Source: Streptomyces violaceusniger (GTDB lineage Bacteria; Actinomycetota; Actinomycetes; Streptomycetales; Streptomycetaceae). From it: a stretch of 64,000 nucleotides of DNA. Below are positions 59,601 to 64,000 of this stretch, in pieces. The stretch is taken from contig BJHW01000002.1 of NCBI GenBank assembly GCA_005405945.1, forward strand, positions 1,240,001 to 1,304,000, in the 5' to 3' direction. Each line of letters begins with the position of its first letter. The first letter of the stretch is position 1. The translations under genes and the position numbers were made by a program. Below the pieces are notes generated by a model. It had not been told where the DNA came from. It did not search any database and saw only the letters and a list, made by a program, of their open reading frames with translations.

Positions 59601-62600
59601 GGCGCGCCGAGGCCCAGACGCTGGCGGAGGCGGTCGCCACCCTGTACGCGAACGGCGTGGGCGTGGACTGGGACGCGGTGTACTCCGGGCGCGGCGCCCG
59701 CCGCGTCGCCCTGCCGACCTACGCCTTCCAGCGCAAACGGTACTGGCTCGAGTCGGGCGGCGCCGGGACCGGCGACGCCCGGAGCGTCGGCCTCGGCAGG
59801 GTGGACCACCCGCTGCTCGGCGGGATCACCGAACTGGCCGAGGGCGACCGCACGGTGCTGACCGGGCGCCTGTCGCTGCAGACCCACCCGTGGCTCGCCG
59901 ACCACGCCGTGGCCGGCGGTGTGCTCTTCCCCGGCACCGGCTTCGTGGAACTCGGCCTGCTCGCGGGCACCGAGACCGGGGCGGGACGGCTCGGCGAACT
60001 CACCCTCGAGACCCCGCTCCTCCTGCCGGAGCAGGGCGGCGTCCGCATCCAGCTCGTGGTCGGCCCCGCCGACGAGTCCGGCGTAAGGTCCCTCGGCGTG
60101 TACTCCCGCTCCGACAGCGATGAGCCGGGGGAGGAGTGGGTGCGGCACGCCCAGGGCGTCCTCGAGGCCGACAGCGGCGCCGCGGTCACCGACAGCCTGC
60201 TGCGGTGGCCCGTCCCGGGCGCCGAGCGGGTGCCGATGGAGGGCTTCTACCAGGGCCTGGCCCAGGTCGGTTACGGATACGGGCCGGTCTTCCAGGGGCT
60301 GGAGTCGGTCTGGCGGCTGGACGGCGACGTCTACGCCGAGGTGGCGCTACCGGACTCGGCCGCCCAGGAAGCCGGACGGTTCGGCCTGCACCCCGCCCTG
60401 CTCGACGCCGCCCTGCACGCCATGGAGATGGGCGACTTCGGCGGCGAGAGCGGGCGCGTGACCCTGCCGTTCTCCTTCACCGGGGTGACCCTGTACGCGG
60501 CGGGCGCCGGACGGGTGCGGGTGCGGCTGCGCCCGCAGGGCAAGGACACGGTCGCGCTGCTGGTGACGGACGCCACGGGTGCGCCCGTCGCCTCGGTGGA
60601 GTCGCTGGTGGTGCGGGAGGTGGCGGCCGAGCGGTTCGCGTCGGGGCCGCGCGCCACCGGCAGCGATGGAACGCTGTTCCGGGCCAACTGGGACGAGTTC
60701 GCCGCCGCGCCGGACGGCGAGCGGACCGTGGACGGCGCGTCCACGGCGGTGATCGGCGCCGACCGGGCGCGGGTGGCCGAGCTGCTCACCGCCTCCGCCG
60801 TCGAGTACGCCGAGTACACCGGGGTGGACGCGCTCGTCGCCGCCGTCGACGAGGGTGTCGCGGTGCCGGACGTGGTCTGGGCCTGGTGCGGCGGCGAGCC
60901 CGCTGGGCCGGACGCCGGGAACCTCGCCGACGCCGCTCGGAAGGCGACCCACCGGGCGCTGGCCCTGGTGCAGTCCTGGCTGGCGGAGGACCGGTTCGAC
61001 GGGTCCCGGCTGGTCGTGGTGACCAGCGACGCGGTCGCCACGGGCCCGGGTGAGGGCGTCGCCGGACTGTCCAACGCCGCGGTCTGGGGACTGCTGCGTT
61101 CGGCGGCCACGGAGAACCCGGGCCGGATCCAGCTGGTGGACATCGACCGCCACGCCGAGTCGGCCGTCGCAGCCGCCGGCGTGGTGACGGCCGCGTTCGC
61201 GGCGGGCGAGCGCGAGGTGGCGCTCCGCGTGGGCCGGGGGCTGATTCCCCGGCTCGCCAGGGACGCCGCCGGGCGGGTGCTCGAGGCCCCCGTCGGCACC
61301 TCGGCGTGGAAGCTCGGCACCACGGGCGGCGGCACCCTGGACAGCCTCTCGCTGCTGCCCGATCCGGCGGCGGAGGAGCCGCTGGCACCCGGATACGTGC
61401 GGATCGCGGTGCGCGCCGCCGGTCTGAACTTCCGTGACGCGCTGATCGCCATCGGCATGTACCCCGACGACCACGCCACGATGGGTGGCGAGGGCGCCGG
61501 TGTGGTCCTGGAGGTCGGCCCGGGAGTCACCGACCTGGCACCCGGTGACCGGGTCATGGGCATGATCGACGCATCGTTCGGGCCCGTCGCGGTGACCGAC
61601 CGGCGGCAGATCGTCCCCATGCCGGGCGGCTGGACGTTCGCGCAGGCGGCGACGGTGCCGCTGGTCTTCCTGACGGCCTACATGGGCCTGGTGGAACTCG
61701 GCAAGCTCCAGGAGGGCGAGACCATCCTGGTGCACGCCGCCACCGGTGGTGTGGGCATGGCGGCCGTGCAACTCGCACGCCACCTCGGCGCCGAGGTGTA
61801 CGCCACGGCCAGCCCCGGCAAGTGGGACACCCTGCGGGCGATGGGATTCGACGAGAAGCACATCGCCTCCACGCGTGACCTGGAGTTCGAGCGGCGCTTC
61901 ACGGAGGCCACCGACGGCCGGGGCATGGACATGGTGCTGGACTCGCTCGCCCGCGAGTTCGTCGACGCCTCCCTGCGGCTGCTGCCCAGAGGCGGGCGGT
62001 TCCTGGAGATGGGCAAGATCGACGTGCGGGACCCCGAGGTCGTCGCGCAGGACCACCCCGGGGTGAAGTACCGCGCGTACGACCTGGACGTGGCCGACTA
62101 CGACTGGGTCCAGCGGATGCTGGTCGACTTGGTCGGTCTCTTCGACCGTGGCGCACTGCACCCCCTCCCGGTGACGGCATGGGACGTGCGCCGGGCACCG
62201 GACGCGGTGCGGTACATCAGCCAGGCCCGGCACATCGGCAAGAACGTGTTCACCATGCCCAGCGCCCTGAACCCCGAGGGATCGGTGCTGATCACCGGTG
62301 GCACCGGCGGCCTGGGCAGCGAGGTGGCGCGCCACCTGGTGGCCGAGCGCGGAGTGCGCAACCTGGTCCTGGTCTCCCGGCGCGGGCCCGACGCGGAGGG
62401 CGCCGCCGACCTCAAGGCCGAACTGACCGAGGCGGGCGCGTCGGTGACGCTGGCGGCCTGCGATGTGGCCGACCGCGCCTCGCTGGAGCGGGTGCTGTCC
62501 GACGTGCCCGCCGACCACCCGCTGACCGCGGTCGTGCACGCTGCGGGCGTACTCGACGACGGTGTCATCGACACTCTGTCGCCGAAGCGGATCGACACGG

Positions 62601-63580
62601 TTTTCGAGCCGAAGGTCGACGCGGCGTGGAACCTGCACGAGCTGACCCGCCATCTGGACCTGGCGGAGTTCGTGATGTTCTCGTCCGTCGCCGGTGTGTT
62701 CGGCAGCCCGGGACAGGGCAACTACGCCGCGGCCAACTCGTTCCTGGACGCGCTCGCCGCACATCGGCGCGCGCTCGGCCTCCCCGCCGTATCGCTGGCC
62801 TGGGGACCATGGGAGCAGGCCGGCGGCATGACCGGCACGCTCAGCCACGCGGACATGGTGCGCATGGCGCGCGAGGGCATGGCGGCCCTGTCCATGGCGG
62901 GCGGTCTGCGACTGCTGGACGCCGGCCGGACCAGTGAGGACGCCCTGCTCGTGCCGATGCGGCTGGAGACCTCGGCGTTCAGCGGTCAGACCGACATCCC
63001 CACCCTGCTGCGGGGTGCGGTCCGGGTGCGGAGCAGGGCGGCGGCCGACGGGAAGGCGACCGCGCCTGAGTCGGCCAAGGAGCAGCTGGCCGGTCTCTCC
63101 GGAGCCGAACTCGACCATGCGCTGCTCGCCCTGGTGTGTGGCAGCGCGGCGATGGTGCTGGGCCACAGCGGCGCCCAGTCCATCAAGCCCGACCGCTCCT
63201 TCCAGAGCCTCGGCTTCGACTCGCTGGCGGGCGTGGAGTTCCGTAACCGGCTGAACTCGGCCACCGGGCTCCGCCTTCCCTCCACGCTGATCTTCGACAA
63301 CCCCACGCCCGCCGCGCTCGCCGAGTATCTGCGCGGCCGGGTGGCGACGGACAGCCCGGCCGAGTCGGACATGGATCCGGAAGAGGCCAGGATCCGTGCC
63401 CTTCTGACGTCGATTCCGCTGGGACGCCTGCGCCGCTCCGGTCTGCTGGACGCGCTCACCGAGCTGGCGAGCGGCAAGGACCAGGCCGAGACAGACACCG
63501 AGGAGAAGGAGACGGACTCCATCGACGCGATGGACGACGACGACCTGATCGACATGATGCTCGAGGATCTCGACAACTGA
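56671..63580 (+). CDS. Loading and first-extension polyketide synthase (ACP-KS-AT-DH-ER-KR-ACP)
   Basis: PKS subunit of about 2,303 residues after correcting one-base deletions at 59294-59298 and 59416-59419 (both C runs, in the AT). It has no N-terminal docking coiled coil. It starts with a loading ACP and then one fully reducing module with malonyl AT, DH, ER, KR and ACP. The C-terminus (63360-63577) carries a helical docking region (IRALLTSIPLGRLRRSGLL) and an acidic tail (DAMDDDDLIDMMLEDL) unlike the tails of genes 1-3, so its partner is a different N-terminus, presumably upstream of the window. An acyl ligase gene follows after a hairpin. This is the architecture expected for a first subunit whose starter acid is activated by a separate ligase, as in azalomycin-type macrolides (family knowledge; product not proven). 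Confidence 0.92.
56770..57030 (+). other. Loading acyl carrier protein domain
   Basis: An N-terminal carrier domain with the motif LGLDSLAAVNLHRG and the attachment Ser at 56911-56913. No AT, KSQ or ligase domain precedes it, so the starter must be delivered in trans. The adjacent AMP-dependent ligase, possibly with a separate acyltransferase outside the window, is the obvious candidate. Confidence 0.88.
57085..63345 (+). other. PKS module 1 (KS - malonyl AT - DH - ER - KR - ACP)
   Basis: KS about 57085-58370 with TSCSSS (Cys 57604-57606) where the other modules have TACSSS. AT about 58680-59580, malonyl (GHSVGE, HAFH) and split by two one-base deletions. DH about 59780-60640, motif intact (His 59903-59905, HAVAGGVLFP). 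ER about 61300-62270 with HAATGGVGMA. KR about 62275-62870 with TGGTGGLG and LDD, B-type. ACP about 63070-63345, Ser 63221-63223. Complete reduction of the first extension is expected. Confidence 0.9.
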
Positions 63581-63587
63581 CGAAGGC

Positions 63588-63619
63588 CGAGTCCCCCCCG
63601 GAGACCTCCGGGGGACTCG
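63588..63619 (+). terminator. Hairpin after the loading PKS gene
   Basis: A 10-bp perfect stem (63588-63597 with 63610-63619), with three more inner base pairs beyond a two-base bulge, begins 8 bases after the stop codon of gene 5. No T run follows. Probable intrinsic terminator of the type common in GC-rich actinomycetes. Confidence 0.5.
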
Positions 63620-63690
63620 CACTCCAGGGCCACGTCTCGAAGGGCCCCGGCGGCGCGGGTGTTTCTCACCCCAAGAGACTTCAAGAAGAA

Positions 63691-63696
63691 GAAAGG
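63691..63696 (+). promoter_or_regulatory. Candidate ribosome binding site for the ligase gene
   Basis: GAAAGG lies 14 bases before the ATG at 63711, which is long. It is 4 bases before a GTG at 63701, but that frame translates into an Arg/Pro-rich shadow, so ATG 63711 is preferred. Confidence 0.35.
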
Positions 63697-63710
63697 CACA
63701 GTGAAACCCG

Positions 63711-64000
63711 ATGACCGCAAAGGTCTTTGCGACGGAAGCGGTGCATTCGCTTCCCGAGTTCGAACAGAGGGCCCTGGCCATCGCCGAAGCGCTCCGCGAG
63801 CGCGGGGTCAGCGACGGCACCCGGGTCATGCTGAAGGCGGGCAACTCGGCCGGCTACGTCGGGGCCCTCCTCGCCCTGATGCACACCGGCGCGTCGATCG
63901 TCATGGTCGACCACCAGGAGCGGGCGGAGGCCACCCAGCGCATCTGCGACCAGGCCGGCGTCAAGATCTGCGTGGTCGACGACGACACCCCGATGCCCGA
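63711..64000 (+). CDS. AMP-dependent acyl ligase (acyl-CoA/acyl-ACP synthetase), N-terminal part
   Basis: An open frame from ATG 63711 runs off the window edge (96 complete codons). The visible part, with GVSDGTRVMLKAGNSAGYVG and ALLALMHTGASIVMVDHQE, is the typical N-terminal beta-alpha region of AMP-binding (adenylate-forming) enzymes; the ATP-binding and catalytic motifs lie beyond the edge. Position directly after a PKS whose loading ACP lacks an AT suggests that it activates the starter acid, perhaps a 4-guanidino- or 4-aminobutyrate-like acid if the pathway is of the marginolactone type. That substrate is a guess. The intergenic hairpin upstream suggests separate transcription or processing. 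Confidence 0.75.
   Translation, partial: MTAKVFATEAVHSLPEFEQRALAIAEALRERGVSDGTRVMLKAGNSAGYVGALLALMHTGASIVMVDHQERAEATQRICDQAGVKICVVDDDTPMP

Noticed and set aside
63701..64000. GTG at 63701 as the start of the ligase gene
   Set aside because: It has better spacing to GAAAGG, but its frame encodes an Arg/Pro/Gly-rich shadow, whereas ATG 63711 opens a clear AMP-binding N-terminus.

Overview
The window is a continuous stretch of very GC-rich, plus-strand DNA made almost entirely of modular type I polyketide synthase (PKS) genes. Codon use (G/C in the third position), the KS-AT-(DH)-(ER)-KR-ACP architecture and the docking tails all point to an actinomycete, most likely Streptomyces or a close relative. 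No stretch longer than about 130 bases lacks a gene. I see no tRNA, rRNA, CRISPR array, insertion sequence or regulator gene.

Layout, left to right: (1) a 5'-truncated PKS gene (1-24034) carrying modules A to E; (2) a bimodular PKS gene (24080-33697), modules F and G; (3) a trimodular PKS gene (33769-48749), modules H, I and J; (4) a single-module PKS gene with a C-terminal thioesterase (48803-56558), module K; (5) after a hairpin, a PKS gene that begins with a loading ACP and carries one fully reducing module (56671-63580), called module 1 here; (6) after another hairpin, the start of an AMP-dependent acyl ligase gene (63711 to the window edge).

The matching C-terminal and N-terminal docking segments indicate the assembly order gene 1 -> 2 -> 3 -> 4 (release by the thioesterase). 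Gene 5 encodes the first enzyme of the line although it lies last. It has no loading AT, so its starter acid is probably activated by the adjacent ligase and placed on the N-terminal ACP in trans. Its C-terminal docking tail is of a different kind, so its partner enzyme is probably encoded upstream of this window. AT motifs read: A malonyl, B malonyl, C malonyl, D methylmalonyl, E malonyl, F methylmalonyl, G malonyl, H methylmalonyl, I malonyl, J methylmalonyl, K methylmalonyl, module 1 malonyl. The carboxyl end of the product is predicted to be a 2,4-dimethyl-2,4-dienoyl unit followed by a polyol, with an unreduced ketone at about C19 (from module C). Together with the ACP-plus-ligase start, this suggests a large polyol macrolide of the azalomycin/marginolactone type (inference only).

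The most unusual features are: a terminal module K with two ketoreductase domains in tandem, the first degenerate and the second apparently inserted into it; module C, which keeps a damaged DH but has lost its KR and carries a Lys/Arg-rich linker and an altered ACP motif; a clean ER difference between modules E and J flanked by a 9-bp microhomology and a 378-bp exact repeat; and several other gene-conversion-like tracts. Genes 1 to 5 are interrupted by 15 apparent one-base deletions. All but one or two lie clearly in C or G runs, and in every gene that can be counted the deletions restore an intact frame exactly, so they look like sequencing errors and not decay.
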